This document shows, piece after piece, positions 1 through 12,638 of a stretch of 64,000 nucleotides of DNA (positions are counted from its first letter, which is position 1; the number at the start of each line of letters is the position of its first letter). The DNA is from Salvator merianae (Eukaryota > Chordata > Lepidosauria > Squamata > Teiidae), in the NCBI GenBank assembly GCA_003586115.2, contig QVOM02000049.1:23489765-23553764 (forward strand), given 5' to 3'. Under the pieces are notes generated by a model. That model was not told the DNA's origin, did not search any database, and saw only the letters and a list, made by a program, of their open reading frames with translations. Both the position numbers and the translations under genes were made by a program.

Positions 1-893
1 AATGAATTCTCAAGCCGTTCCAGATCGCTAGCGCGCTTTACTTTGTGCTGTGGGCACGGGGAAAGCGATTATTTGAGAGGGACCGTACTGTTTTGGGGGG
101 CGTGCAGAGGGAGGGATCCCCATTTTGTGCCGTCCAATGACAGACTTTGTGGGTGGGCAGGAAGCACATTAGTTTCCTCTGCCTCCATTATCCCCCCTTC
201 CCTCGCTGCCAGGGGAAAATAAATCATCCTCCTTCTTCGCTAAGCTGAGGTCCTGCCAGGAAGAAATTAAAGGCTTTCTCCACTTCCATCTGCTCTTTAA
301 AGGAAAAAATAAACTGCGCCTGTTTGGAGTTTTGCCTGGTCAGCACACAGTTAAAAATAGTAGAACCCCCCCCACGTTCGTTCCCCACTTTTTCCCTTTG
401 TTATGGACCTCTCCCGCTACTTTTAAATTGCGCAGTTGCGCTAAAGTGAATCAGCAGGATAGCAGAACTCCGCATTTCAAAAGCTTAGTTTTTTAAAGTT
501 CATAGTTTTAAAGTGAACGTAGTTTTTAAGTTCTGCTTCGGTAGACAGAGGCTGCAGGGAGGAGCAAATGGCGAATGACTAGTAATGCTGCCAAGTTAAC
601 CCATGTCCGGAGGCAGCAGTGGGGACATGCAGAGAGCGGAGCTTGACTTTCCCGCCCCTGTGACGTCAAGGTTTGAACGTTGGGACTGCAGCCAATCACT
701 GACTGCATAGGGAGGAGAATTTGATGAGGGGTGGAGGCAGAAAGGGTACTGCCAAGCACGGGAAATATCAGTGTGGGAACGAGCAAGTACGAATTGACTC
801 TGTGTTAAATTGTAACTGTGGGAATGACCAGAAGACGAATTCACTGCGTGTACTCTTCTATACGGATTACACTGACGATGTCCGACCGCGGCC
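1..893. mobile_element. Long non-autonomous DNA element, family LF, copy 1 (left end outside window)
   Basis: Most of this stretch matches the copies at 19677-20850 and 29196-30613 by eye: the 'gtgcagagggaggg' segment near 105, the 'gtccaatgacagac' segment near 135, and the 'gaatgaccagtaatgc' segment near 575 all recur in the same order. The right terminus read inward on the minus strand is GGCCGCGGTCGGAC, which resembles the terminus of copy 3 (GGGCATGGTCAGAC). The left end lies before base 1. No transposase frame is visible. The short open frames inside are shadows in all copies. CpG content is higher here than in copies 2 and 3 (for example the first 100 bases), which suggests a younger or less decayed copy. 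Confidence 0.72.
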
Positions 894-1959
894 TATGTGA
901 TAGAAACAACCTCTGATTGCCTTAGTACTGGACCCTTTCCCCATGTGTGGATGTAGCCTCAATTAGACTTTATCATCTGCAGTCCTAAGCTTAAAGGCTT
1001 CTTAATGTTCTTTACTGAAATTAAGGGAAACTACTTGATTCTACTGCATTAGAATATTTCAAATTTGAGTGTCTAGACCACCTGTCTTCTTTCTTTCTGG
1101 AATATTCCCCTTATTCTTTTCAAAGGAAATAGATGGTGATCGCAGCGAGCAAAATATAGAGTGGAAGTTTCCTTCTCTTCCAGTTTTATTGTTCTTGGCA
1201 AAAAGTTGCTGTTTTGGCAACAGGGAAGGATCAGCATGTGGGACCAAGCTGTGATGTCATGCTACCAACCAGCTGCAAATGCTGATATTATGCAGTAACT
1301 GATGACGTGAACATTTTTGCCTAGGCAAGTATAAGTGTGCTTCAGGAAAAAAAACCAAGGTTTTTTTGAAGCTCTTGAGTAGGACGACATTTTTACAACT
1401 CTTACAAATTATTTATTTTTACAATGCATGTTGCACTCATGCTATTAACATCTACTGATTTTTCACTAAGTGCTGTTGATCTCCGTTTACTGGCAAATGT
1501 TTAAACTGGAAGTTACAAATGTGTCTAAGGTCTAGAAACATGGTTAATCTATTTCACTTGGAAGGCTTTAAAAGCAGAAGGTAGCTTTGACTATGAAATG
1601 GGTAATCTGGAAGCTGTAAATCCTTTATAGTTGAATACAAAATAGATATTAAAAAAATCTCTAATCAATTTATGACAGCCAATTTATAAATCTGGTCTAA
1701 ATGGAGAAACCGTCTCTTTAAATATCCATCAAAAGATATGCCTATAAAATATGTCACCAATATAGAACCTCACATTGATAAAGACTTTTGGGTTACACTT
1801 ATACATTAAAGATTCTTACCATGATGAAGAAGGAACTATTGATGAAGAAAACTGAGAAATACAATCCAAACTAATAATCTTAAATGATGCAATATAATAC
1901 TGTCAGACTACTATTAACTTCCTCAGTACTAATTGCAACACTTAATAGGCCACCCAGTT
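894..1959. other. Unrecognised sequence
   Basis: AT-rich sequence with no frame longer than about 62 codons and no resemblance to the other repeats in the window that I could see. The part after about 1640 may be further decayed L1 sequence, because recognisable L1 coding sequence begins soon afterwards, but I could not align it. Confidence 0.4.
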
Positions 1960-3257
1960 TATTTGAACATTCCATTCAAAAATTATTATTAATACCTGAA
2001 GGACATGCTCCTACAATCGATAAAGTTCTAGTAAATCTAGAATGTGATAATAAAAGCACTCTGAAGGAATTATGGGAGTCAGATATACATACACAAATTA
2101 AAATAGAGGAATGGAATTAAATAGGAACAAACTATCCGTGTAATAAAACCTCACAACTCAGGGAACCATTTTTGAAAGCCTTCCATAGATGGTACTACAC
2201 TCCAGTTTTAATCGCTAAAATGTATTCATGCATGTCTCTCAAGATGTTGGTGGGCATGTCAGACTGTAGGGACCTGTTCACACTTAGCAAGTAGAAAGTT
2301 CCAGATCACTCACTGGAATGGAACATTCACACCCCCAAACAGCTCCAGCTGACTGGAAACTCACTGACACCCACTTGAAGCTTGCCTGAAAACTACCAGC
2401 TGTGGTCAAGAAAGTTGTAGTCTCCAAGCCAACTAGTGTGATCAGATGAGCATTGGGAAAGGTGTGTTTGCACCACTTCCTGGTTCTGTATGGCAAGGGA
2501 GGGGAGTGTGCAGCCACACCTATATTGTCAGATAGTTCGAATCCAATCCCTTGCTAAGTTTGAACTTTGAGGTTTGGAACCTGGCGGTCCTTCTGGACAC
2601 ATCTCCGGACACGGCTCCTCTGGTTCCAAACACAGCTACTGAACTAGTGCACTCCCATTCACAATTCTTCTTCAGCTGGTCAGCTCAGGGAGTGCTCCAG
2701 TGCTGACAGTGCAAACACTCTTCACCGTACTCAATCCTGACCAGCCGGAACCATGCTAGTTAGAACATTCTACTGTAGTACACGCAAACAGGCTCCAGGT
2801 TGCTACGAGCATATGTGATGGTCTTGTCCATATATTAAATAATTTTTAGAAAAAAATAATTCTGAATTTAATAGGATACTTGGAACCAATTGCAATTTCA
2901 CCATTGGGCTATGCTTACTCTCTATTTATGGAAGTGAAAATAAATTGATTAAGTATAGAACCTTGTTAAACTTCATGTTAATAGTTGCAAGACAGGTCAT
3001 CACAAAAGGCTGGAAAGTTAATGAGCAACTTAATGTACAATCTGGTATTATAAAGCTAACAGAAATAGCAGTCTTTGAATTGATAACAAATCAAATTAAT
3101 ATCGCAAATGCTGTATTCAAGAAACTGACTGATTACATAGAAATATGGCAGCCTATTATTGATACCATATCAATAAATAATGAAAACATCATTCTTCCAG
3201 CGCCACTAACTTTACTACTGCTTAAAGAAGAAATACGACTATCAAGGAAAATAAAAT
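1960..3257 (+). pseudogene. L1-type LINE, ORF2 C-terminal remnant (split by a DNA element)
   Basis: Translated pieces match the C-terminal part of L1 ORF2 as known from vertebrates. Visible in order are KELWESDIHTQI, then FHRWYYTPVLIAKMY near 2190, then the CWWAC form of the L1 zinc-knuckle-like CWRC motif just before 2270. After the inserted element at 2270-2795 come WSCP near 2820, ARQVITKGWK near 2990 (L1 usually has A-R-x-x-I-A-x-x-W-K) and the final FKKLTDYIEIWQPIID near 3115. There are several stops and frame changes, so it is dead. The 5' three quarters (endonuclease and catalytic RT) are missing. There is no clear poly-A tail. Confidence 0.78.
2270..2795. mobile_element. MITE, family M1, copy A, inserted in L1
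   Basis: A 526-bp non-coding element. Its termini are GGACCTGTTCACACTT on the left and, read on the minus strand, GAGCCTGTTTGCGTG on the right. It is the reverse-orientation relative of 62763-63257: the 'tcccactggttc/gcaggtgcaag' and 'gtgcactagttcagtag' segments are shared as reverse complements. The flanks TAG (2267-2269) and CAG (2796-2798) fit a 3-bp target duplication with one change. Removing the element and one duplicate joins the interrupted L1 frame without shift (…CQTVGCYEHM…). The 3-bp duplication and terminus suggest the PIF/Harbinger superfamily. Confidence 0.82.
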
Positions 3258-5594
3258 GATTTTACTTTTACATGCAAAAAACCTCAACAACCAGAAGGTT
3301 CCTATGCATAATAGTCTCCTTTGATTTGAAACATAGCATTCAAATATATATCTACATTAACATGTCTTTCCTGATGATAATCAATCAGTGCCCAATCTAC
3401 ACAATGCAGGTGCACGTTTTCCTTCAGTGTTACAGTGCATATGAGAATGCGTGTACACAGATCACTTGCACGTGTCTGATGTGAATTGTTGCACGTAATT
3501 CTGAAGGCAGCTTCATAGGATTGAATAGGAGCCAGAAGCCCTCAAATCTCAGTTTCCCTTTCAACATGATTAAATACCAGATCCTGTGCACGGCTTTGCC
3601 TTTTCCCACACTGCATACACTGGAGGCAGTGCTGAAGCATCATGGAGTTTTGGTTTATTTTTAATGCCAAAGAATTAGTGGAAATAGAAAGGGCTAGTCT
3701 TGCCCCTGCCTCAGTTACTGTGCCCTACAGGCTGGCAATACTTCCCAGGCAATCTGCAACCAGCTCAGTTCCAAAGATATGTAAAATCTCCTTGTTTCAT
3801 TAGAGTGAATCATTGCCATGCTCTTGGTAAAGGGAAAAGCATACTTCTTGGGGACATTTTCAGAGCAAGCAAAGTGTGATTTCTGTGCCTGAATCTTGGC
3901 AGTTATAAATGAGGAGCCTGCTGTTGTAAAGAACTGGACTACACCTTTTCATTTAAAGATCTATATCACACTCACCAGCTTCTTGCACAAACACTCTGGC
4001 CAGTTGGCTAATGGAACAAAAGCCAAAGGTTCAGGCTTCTGGTTCCTTAAGAACTGTTTGGTTTGCAAGTGCATTAGCAGAGCAGACAATGCAAGTAACC
4101 CTGAGCTTTCCCTAAATACACATAGGAGTGCCTGGCAGGAAAGGGAGGAAGAAACCTTCCCTAGTTTTCTTATCTCCAAATGCAGGAGTAGCAAACCCTT
4201 TTCAGCCAGAGGGAAACGTTCACTTCTGGCAAACCCTCCAGAGGCCTCAAGCCAGCACTGGGTGTGTTGAATGGAATATATAACCATCCCATAATTTCAC
4301 ATGCATGCAGGCAGGCACAGTCTTGCCAAATCAGCTGATCCACGTGATAACTGCCCCCCCTCCCTGCTTATTAAATGAGTGATCTAATACCTGGAGAAAA
4401 GATAGTTGTGTTGCCGTTGGACTGTTGACCAGATGAAAAGGGTTAAAGCTCCCCCTCATACTCAACACCGAATGTTTCCTCTCTTTGCATGTGCCTTTTT
4501 GCCACCTATGTCAAAATTGGTGGTATTGGGGGCAAGAAACAATTGCCTGGAGAGCTACATCAAGACCCTGAATGGGAGTTAGCTGTCCTTCTTCTAAAGC
4601 ATTTTCCTGGGCTATGGAAAGTATTAAGTAGAACCATTTTCTCATATAACATGGCTTTGTACATGTTTTGCTCTTACACATTGGGTAAAATGCAGCTTCC
4701 CTATTGTATGTGGTTCTAGACAGTTGTAACAATGTGATGTTGCCTCTGTGGAGCCCTTGGCATATATTAGTATACAGAGCCTGTGCAGTTCCCTTAACCC
4801 CCATTTTTCCATAGGCAATCATTACTTGTGCAGTCGGCAGAGGGCAGGTATGAAACAGAGGAAAAACTGGTTGAAGTTGAAACGAGACAAGAGATGGAAA
4901 CAAGGAATGATTATAGGAAATCCGCCTAATCTCCCAAATAGAAGATAAAGGTTTTTGAGAAGGGGTGAGTCTGTTTCCAGGACGTAGAGGGGGAGGTAGG
5001 AAAAGGGGGGGATTAGTAGGTAAGGGAGGAGTGAGGAGCAAATAATATGTTGTGCATATTTTCTGTATATGTATATGTATATGTATTTGTATTGTAATTG
5101 ATTTATTATGCTTTCTCTCCTGCAACATGAATAAAATATTATTTAAAAAGAACCTTACAAAACACAGTTCTGCACTAACAAAACCACAACATTATATGAG
5201 GAATGGATTGTATTGTTAACCTGCTTACATTTAGGACTTGGCAAGCCTCTGAATTTAGCCTAGCCAGGGACTTGTCCTCTCACCCATTTATCATCTCCTC
5301 CATGGGACACAACATAAGGATCACATAGAAGGATCTCTTCTTTTTCATTTAACCAACCAATCAGAATCACAGAATGGATAGAATGCCTCCCCCCCACAAG
5401 CAAGGAAAGTAGCAAATGCTCCTGGGATGGAGGTTACTTTCTGGGCCCATGGCAAAAAAAAACAAAAAAAAACCCTCAATGGTAGTTATTCATGTGCTGC
5501 TGATGCTGGTACACCTAGGCTGAGCATTCAAAGGTGGATGGCACCCTATAGGTTGCTGGTCTTCATTAAACTGAATTAAAATAAGTTATATCTT
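3258..5594. other. Mostly unrecognised sequence; possible LINE 3' UTR near its end
   Basis: No convincing gene. Frames at 3896-4270 (+) and 4511-5128 (-) look like chance: they have no recognisable domain, and the longer one is built on low-complexity T-, C- and GA-rich sequence. From about 4955 to 5155 there is a G-rich tract, then AT-rich DNA, an AATAAA and a short A-rich tail. That order is typical of L1 3' UTRs and resembles 45867-46006, but no target duplication was found. Confidence 0.4.
5064..5090. repeat. TATATG simple repeat
   Basis: About four imperfect units of TATATG followed by TATTTG, inside the possible LINE 3' UTR described for this stretch. Confidence 0.8.
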
Positions 5595-5795
5595 GGGAGT
5601 AGCTGTAGCTCAACGATAGAGCAAATTGCCTGGAAAGCAGAGGGTTGCCAGTTCAATCCCCAGCCTCTCCCCAGAAGTAGGCAATGGCAAACCACTTCTA
5701 TATCTCTGCCAAGAAAACTGCGCAGAGGTGCCCATGCAGTCAACTAGGAGCTGGGCACAACTCAGTGGTACCCAACAAAAACAGCAACAAATTAC
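5595..5795 (+). repeat. tRNA-derived SINE, near full length
   Basis: The head is tRNA-like with an A box (TAGCTCAACGATAGAGC) and a B box (GGTTGCCAGTTCAATCCCC) about 30 bases later, which are the internal RNA polymerase III promoter. A unique body follows ('ggcaatggcaaaccacttct', 'ctctgccaagaaaact', 'gcagtcaactagg') and then an AACAA-rich tail. Related copies lie on the minus strand at 28541-28865 and 60823-61006, and a head-only fragment lies at 50634. It is not a functional tRNA gene: the acceptor stem does not close and the body runs on. Confidence 0.85.
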
Positions 5796-6337
5796 TTATT
5801 TGTACCACACCTAATATCACTCATACAGTGACTTACCAGATTCAGTCTGTTTCATGTTTCATGGAAGGTAAGACTATGGATCTCTCTGAAACAGCTTTGG
5901 AGCTTTGGGGTTTTGGAGAAGACATGGTCAGTGGAATCAGCAGGCTTATTAGAGAGCACCTTAATGAACTTGAAAGATTACTTTAATTATAGTCCTTTAA
6001 TAAACCAATGCTGGGGGGTTAAGAAGTAGTTGAAACTCTTCTGGAAATTTAAGAGCCTTTCTCCACATCTCACTCCTCAATCAAAGAGAAGGGGGAAAGT
6101 GTCTCTCTTCACTTAGATGAGTGTGGAGAGCAATGGCAGCAGTTTGAAAGAAGCATGCAGCACTCAGAACATTGCATTCCGTAAGATTGTTGTCTGATTA
6201 TCATAGAGAGGTGTTTGGGTGCATTCAAATTATTGTGGAATAATGCCAAATAATCAATTCATCATTCTGGTACTGTTTACATAATGGGCCACTATTCAGT
6301 TGACAACTTGGGCGTTTTCACACTTGTTATGCTAGCA
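5796..6337. other. Unrecognised sequence
   Basis: I see no gene, no clear repeat and no structure here beyond short A- and G-runs. Confidence 0.4.
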
Positions 6338-6602
6338 CATAATGGCAGGCCTCGCTTGGGGCCTGTCATAGTCTATACCAGCATGAGGATGTCAGGTTCC
6401 TATTGCAGGATATAGTCCAGAATAAAACCCAATGTAGAAACGGTCCTTTTTTACAGGTCCTTTCTGCACTACACCTTTCTGCACTATTCCGGATTATATC
6501 CTGGAATAAGGGCCTGCCACCTGCATCCTGGTGCAGACTACGTCAGATGGCAGGTCCTTATTCTGGGCTATAATCTGAAATAAGGCCCAGTGCAGAGAGA
6601 GC
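6338..6602. mobile_element. Two adjoining partial copies of palindromic MITE family PalA
   Basis: The first part (about 6338-6445) carries 'ggcctgtcatagtctatacc', the 'agcatgaggatg' centre and a degraded 'aatgtagaaacggtcc' end. The second (about 6455-6602) carries TTCTGCACTATTCCGGATTA, a centre with 'gcatcctggtgcagactac', and the closing 'gcccagtgcagagagagcc'. These are the PalA hallmarks seen intact at 34318-34484: arms that read as reverse complements of each other around a centre containing 'tgcagactac'. The left copy is truncated or was overrun by the right one. Confidence 0.7.
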
Positions 6603-9600
6603 CACAGCTAATCAATGTAAAAGCAATAAGTCCTCTTTCATGTCATCCTTACATCCTCTAAGGATATAATTGGAAGTGGCCATTCCATATGATGTCTTTA
6701 GGTAGGTGGATCTACCTGCAAATCTTTACAGTACTTGAAAGAGGATGCACATCAAAATAATTACAAATCAATTACTGTACTATAAACAATACAGCAATAA
6801 AAAAAAAAGTCAGTAGAACTATCCATTTATGAAAAAAGCTTGAATGCACCATCTCTCTCGCAAGTTCTCTGATATGAGATCATTGGATTATGCTTGTTTG
6901 CTGGATAATGAAAGCTGTGCTATCATTTATGAGCAACAAGCCACTGGCAGGATCTAGATGACAGCCATTGCTTCGCTTTTAGATCTGGAGCCTTTGCGAT
7001 CTGCACACTACCGTCCTTACCTACAGCATCATAAGCGTCAAAGCTGGCGAACTTTCATTCCCCTGCTGTGCTGTTTCTGCCCAGGACTGTCAGCCATTTT
7101 CTGTGCCTTCCAAAAGAGACCTGTGCTTCCTGGCAAGTCCATACATGCTTTCATGTAAGCCCATGAGTGTTGGCAGTGGGGCAGAAGAGTGGGGGAAAGT
7201 ACCGTCAGGATGCTTTCTCGCACACGACATGGAAAACATGTCCAAGCGTTCTTTCCACCCTCTATGGCAGGATGCAAGCATGAGGGGCTTGAAATTGTGC
7301 CTTCCCCATGGCTTTGAGTTCTCCCATGGCAACATTACAGAGCCACACAGATCCAGCTTATTTGTAAATAAAATATCCCCAAATGCCAAAAACATTCCAA
7401 TGGCCTCCTTCCAAAACAAACCAAGTCCATGGAATCTCCCAGTGCTCAGAGGAACACTGTAACAGCAGGGGGAAATCCACTGCATTATCTCTCACCTTAA
7501 TTGCCAGAAATTAGCTGCCTAACAATATGTTACAGAAGACAAGTGGCTTAAGGGAAAATCTTCTGTTTTCTCATTTTAAATTAATCTATTTTTTTTTTCC
7601 TAACCCTCACCAAAAAAAAAGTCTCAGAGAAGAACAAGACATACCTGCTAGTGCAACTGTTTATATTTCAGATTCTGTGAGTCAACAAGAGGAAAGTCCC
7701 AAGTCTAACAAGAGTGGCTCAGAGGAAGTTATGTATTATGGAACTACCACTTACGCTAAGTCCATTAAGATTTCTACCTTCAAGGAAGCATTATTTGTAA
7801 ATAAGTATAAACATATTAATTACTTGCACTAGCACTTTTCCAGGCATGAATGGGCAGAGCATCTATTTTGGCTTGTCTGCTCTCGAGAGACCTCGTTTTT
7901 GTACTTATCGCTGCAGGTGGAGATTTAGGCCCTGTCTCCATAGCACATGGAAGATGTCCTGCAGAGCCATCCAAGTTGGCGGATCTCTACAGCACCCTCA
8001 ACTGAAGGGGCAAGAGGATACTTGGAAGGATTTGAATGCTCCTCCAAGGCACAAAGAAGTTCACTGCTCGAGGAGTGATTCTGAGGTTGCTCCTTGCACA
8101 CTGATTTGGGACCTTGCTGGAGCACAAAGCACGGCATTTGTACAAGGTGAGGAGCCCCTCCATGCGCAGGTACCATGACTTGAATGACATGGCTTTGGCA
8201 GCGGTAGTGGAGCCACCAAGCTCCTTGCTGAGGCTGCCACAGGCTGCAAGGATGACCTTGGTGCACTGGTGAAGGCACCTCCCTAAGAAGTCTCACACCG
8301 AAGAAATGGGGATATGCCTTTAGTAGCTCTATAGAATGTGCTGCTGTGGATGGACAGACTAGCCGGCTGCAGTCTTGTACTCACTGCCATATATGACTTC
8401 CAGCGAACCCTGCAGGGCTGACTTTTGAGTACACATCTACAGTGGTTCGCACAGATAATTCCTATTGCTTTCACAGTTATATCCCTTTGAATTCTAAATT
8501 CTAATTGAAGTGAGTTTCATGTTTACAACAGATTGCCATATTCTGATTTCTTATTTTCCTCTTAGGCTGTGTCAGACTTAACAAAAGGGGTGACTTGGAG
8601 GTGCATCATAGAAACCGTGTGTGGCACTCATGTTCTGAAGTCTTCTCTAATCCACCTTTTCTAGCATGGAATATTCATGAGAAAGGGGAGGGGCAGACTG
8701 GTGTGTGAACAATCCCACCTCAAAGCCGTCTTTGAGCCTCCTCAGAGATGCTTTTTTTTTTTAATCGCAGTCTTAATTTCTTTTCTCTCTTTAAAATATG
8801 GTACAAAAGAAAGGTCAGCCCCAAATATCTGACTCAACAGCATCCTCAGACAGTGCGACTCAATTTGAATTGGTTTAGAATTAGCTGAGACAAGTTTTTT
8901 CTCATCTGTAACTGGCCAGCCCACTTTATGATGACTTTTTATGTTTCTTTTACTGTGAGGCAGCTGTCCTCCCATCATCCACGACAAGTGAGTAGAAATC
9001 TCCTTGGGGCATACACTCAGGTGTACTTATTAAAAAAAAATCTGAAACTGTTTATGTTAATTATAAATTCAGTTAATAGGGGAGAAAAATCCCATTTGCG
9101 TTGTGCACTGCTGAGCAAGAAAATGTTAATAAGTGGCAATTATAATAACAGTACTGGTTTGTTTAGCACTCAAGCAAACTAGACATGTTTATTGGTGTGC
9201 ATCTGAGGAGTTTTTTCACACTCTTTAGCTAAGGGATGCAAAATTCTGCACAAAGAGGTAGATAAAAGCATAAGGCAGTATTTAGAATATTATAGCATGC
9301 CTCAGGATACCCAGGGTTGAATCATTACCAGGTATGAAGATGTCCCCATCTCTGAGTAAGCCAATCGCTATAACAAAGCCCACCTTAGTAGATTTGTTGC
9401 AAAAAGTTCAGTGGATGGGAAGCAGCTTTGAAGCTGCTTCTCAAGCACAGAGCTGGACCCTTGCCACAATAAAATGAACCAAGTTTGTGGGCAGGCCTGC
9501 TGTGCCTGCACATAGATGGCAAAGAAGCCCTCAGAGCACAAGTGTGAAGAGCTGAGAATGGCAGACTTGCGAGTGGCAGTGGAACTGTCAAGTTCCCCTC

Positions 9601-9900
9601 TGAGGCTACCTCAGACCACAAAGGCAACCCAGTCTGGCGGAGGGGGCAGTGCAGTGGGGACAACTCCAGAAAGAAAGAGAGAAGAGTGGGCCAACTGAAT
9701 TCATGTTCTACTGACCTAATATGAGTGTCTGTTCAGAATAATTGAGACAGAAGTCGTGGCTGAAAGGGCAGTTGGACAACAATTGCCTTGAGAATTGCAT
9801 TCAGATGTGATGGATATTGCTATCAAATAATCATCTATACACATATAATCCAAGGAGTGGTTGTGTGAGTGTCTATGCACAGAGGCATCCTGTGCATTTT
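6603..9900. other. Unrecognised 3.3-kb stretch
   Basis: No coding domain recognised on either strand; the longest frames (about 100-130 codons between 7090 and 8300) show no known motif and overlap each other on both strands, as expected by chance in locally GC-rich DNA. The moderately GC-rich parts at 7900-8300 and 9480-9670 could be undescribed repeats, but no second copy was found in this window. Confidence 0.4.
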
Positions 9901-10200
9901 ACATAAGAACATAAGAAGAGCCCTAAAGGATCAGGCCATGGCCCTGTTAGTCCAGCATCCTGTCTCACACAGTGGCCCACCAGTTGCTTCTGGGCACTCT
10001 CAAGCAGAAGGCAAAGGCAAAACCTTCACCTGCTCTTGACTCCCCGCATCCTGCCTGTCTCTCCAACCTGGAGGCAGTACCTAGGCATCCATTCTAGTAG
10101 CCATCGATACACGTGATCTCCATGAATCTGTCCAATCTATTCTTAAAGCTATCCAGGCCGATTGCTTCACCACCTCTTCCAGTAAGATGCTGGATGTTAG
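9901..10200 (+). repeat. ACATAAG interspersed repeat, copy 1
   Basis: Begins ACATAAGAACATAAGAAGAG and continues through 'gatcaggccatggccc', 'gtccagcatcctgtc', 'cacagtggcccacca', 'ctgggcactctcaagcag' to 'ccaatctattcttaaagct'. The same order appears at 10730-10950 and 57850-58200. This unit is, to my knowledge, widespread in squamate genomes; I think it is part of a non-LTR element but cannot name the family with certainty. It carries no frame of its own. Confidence 0.8.
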
Positions 10201-10729
10201 ATGGTAATGTTATGACATAGTGTTAGGACAGCAAGGTGCGGTGGGCCTGGATGTCAGTGGAGTGAAGAGGAAAAGTACTGCTGAATCAATTGGCTTCAAT
10301 GATGCAGAATAGCAAAGCTCCCAGGATGAACGTGTGTGTTTGTGTGTGACTGTGGCCAGGGTGGCCAGGGTGAATCCCCATCCTCCTCCTGCTCTGTCTG
10401 TGCTACCATCCAGTCACCTTTTCCCAAGCCAGAGTGGAATCTGATGTACCTTCCTGGCTGAGGAAGCACAAATGGAGTTGGGCAGCAGTGCAGACTTCCA
10501 TGTGAGACTTCTTCACCCAGTCATTGTTCCTATCAGGAAAGTGGGAGACCTCATGAAAACATTTCAATATCCCAGTGGCCATGGTAACCCTGGGTGGGTC
10601 CTGGCAGTGAGGCAAAACAGAGTTCCAAGGTGGCAAGTTGGAAACAGAATGGAGAAGGACAAGGTGGATGAGACCCACAGGGGAAAGTGAGCCAGGAGCA
10701 TATGACTCGTCTTGGAATTGCCTTGCTTT
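10201..10729. other. Unrecognised sequence between two ACATAAG repeats
   Basis: Contains no recognisable gene. The 143-codon minus-strand frame at 10403-10834 runs into the neighbouring repeat and has no known domain, so I treat it as chance. Confidence 0.4.
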
Positions 10730-10950
10730 AAGAACATAAGAACATAAGAAGAGCCCTGCTGGATCAGGCACAGCCCATCCAGTCCAGCATCCTGTCTCAC
10801 ACAGTGGCCCACCAATTGCTTCTGGGCATCTCAAGCAGAAGACAAAGGCAAAATCTTAATGTGCTCTTGACTCCCTGCAAATGGCCTTTAGAGGCATCCT
10901 GCCTTTTTCTCCAACCTGGCAGTAGTGCCTAGGCATCAATTCTAGTAGCT
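10730..10950 (+). repeat. ACATAAG interspersed repeat, copy 2 (truncated)
   Basis: Starts with two AGAACATA units, then 'gagccctgctggatcaggc', 'cagtccagcatcctgtc', 'cagtggcccaccaattgc' and 'aagcagaagacaaaggc', ending near 'ttctagtagc'. It stops earlier than copy 1 and copy 3, so the 3' part is missing. Same orientation as copy 1, about 0.8 kb away. Confidence 0.8.
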
Positions 10951-12638
10951 TTGTTCCTTCCCAACATGGTCCAGTTTTATAGCCAGGCTTAGCATCTATG
11001 TATTCTCTATGGAATTTGAAGGAAAGTTAGCACCCACATTTATTTTACTAGATAATAGTTAGAAGGATTGTTGTTGTGGCTGCTGCTGCTGTTCCAAAGC
11101 CCTCAGAAAGATCACTTGCCTTTCTCTCCTAGTGTATGCATTGCAAATGCATTGGTGACTGTGCCATTTAAATATGTTCTGTACTTCTGGTCTGTGACTG
11201 TAATTAATTCATTCATGCATTCTCCTAGCGGGCATCCCAAATCTGATCAGAATTAAAATCAAACTCTGCTCACATCCTCTGAAGTGGAAACGCAGGGAAA
11301 AAACTGAACTTCACAACCAGTGGTACTGCACAAATCGTGTTCATTTCATGACAGAGAAGTTCAAAATAGTCCTTACAAGGTCCTTTTGGAGGGGTGGATG
11401 CAGCAGCTTTAGCATGCCTGTTTTTTAAAAAAAAGAAAATGTAGAAGGTTTGGGATTAAAATAAAATACGACTTATTTGTAAGATCATTTTGAACTCTGT
11501 CTTCAAATAAATTGCCAGAGGGTTTTTTAAAAAAAAAACCTATATAAAAAAGGCAGAAGTATCAAGGCATCAGTGTAAGAAAAAGAACTATGAGAGCAGA
11601 AAGCAACAATAAAAAGCACATGAAGTGGTACTTCTTTAAAAAAAAATCTTTGCAGAAGTCACTATATACCAGACAAGCCGCCCTGGAGACAGAATTTCCC
11701 AGCTGGGGTGATAACCATTCTGCAGAGCTCAGTCTGTGCTAAAAATCTGAGTATAAAGACAGAGATCTTCAGCTAAGTGCTCTTTCAAATATCCCAGTTC
11801 TAAGCCAGAAAAGTCAAAAACAAGGTCAAACCTAAGTAAGACCAGGTGCAGTGTAATTTTCCTTTAAGGTGCATCTTCAACTCCGTTCCAGCTTAGAAAG
11901 CTTGCATTCACACACAAGTGGTTTTATATATACATGCAACTATTTTACAGAAGAAAGAAAAAGAAAAGAACCAACGGTCGCCATTATGCCAGACTCATCA
12001 GCCTGGCATGTGCTGCACGTACACTGAGCTTCTCTCAAACCTCCAAACTGCTGTTTAATTTGTTCCAGCTTGCAGGATGCCAAAAATGCACATTTGCAAC
12101 TGGCTGAGGTCTGTGTGATATGAACCACAAAGCCTGCTGTTGGGGGGGGGGGGTGTTGCTGATTTATCCACTTTTAGACGGGCCTTGGTCTTCAAATGGT
12201 GTCAGTAAGGCATTCAGATGTTGAAGCAGGATCATACAGGGCTTGTGATGTTAATTAGAGCTATATTAAGAGGACAAGAAGTATTAGATCTATCATAACT
12301 ATCAATTATATATTCTCCTTTAAAGGGATTCTGGTTAATTTTTTTTAACCTGGAACTATAGCTATCAATAATCTATTTTCCTTCAAGGGAGTTCTATGGG
12401 AAATGAGAAGACCATGGGATTCACTGGTCAAAATGCCGCATTCTCACCTTATGATCCATTTTTATATTTGGTGAAAGGCTGGAAGAAGAAACTGAGAGAG
12501 TATGTTGGGTGCCAAAATCAGCCTCAACCGTGGTAGCAGGGGACAGTGTTCCCACCCTGGTGAGCAGACCATGCTTTTCCACCAACCAACACTTGGAAAC
12601 AGTTACCAGGGTTGACACGTGAGGCAGGATCTGGGAAA
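10951..12638. other. Unrecognised AT-rich sequence
   Basis: No gene or repeat recognised. Contains several short poly-A runs (11430, 11530, 11635) and a poly-G run near 12143. Confidence 0.4.

Noticed and set aside
4511..5128. 205-codon minus-strand frame, longest in the window
   Set aside because: Composed of low-complexity segments (IHIHIH, PPLPTNPP) from a simple repeat and a G-rich tract; no domain, and the region looks like a LINE 3' UTR on the other strand.
5595..5670. tRNA gene
   Set aside because: A and B boxes are present, but the acceptor stem does not close, the body runs on and related copies exist: it is a SINE head.
10403..10834. 143-codon minus-strand frame
   Set aside because: Runs into a dispersed repeat and has no domain; overlapping frames exist on both strands.
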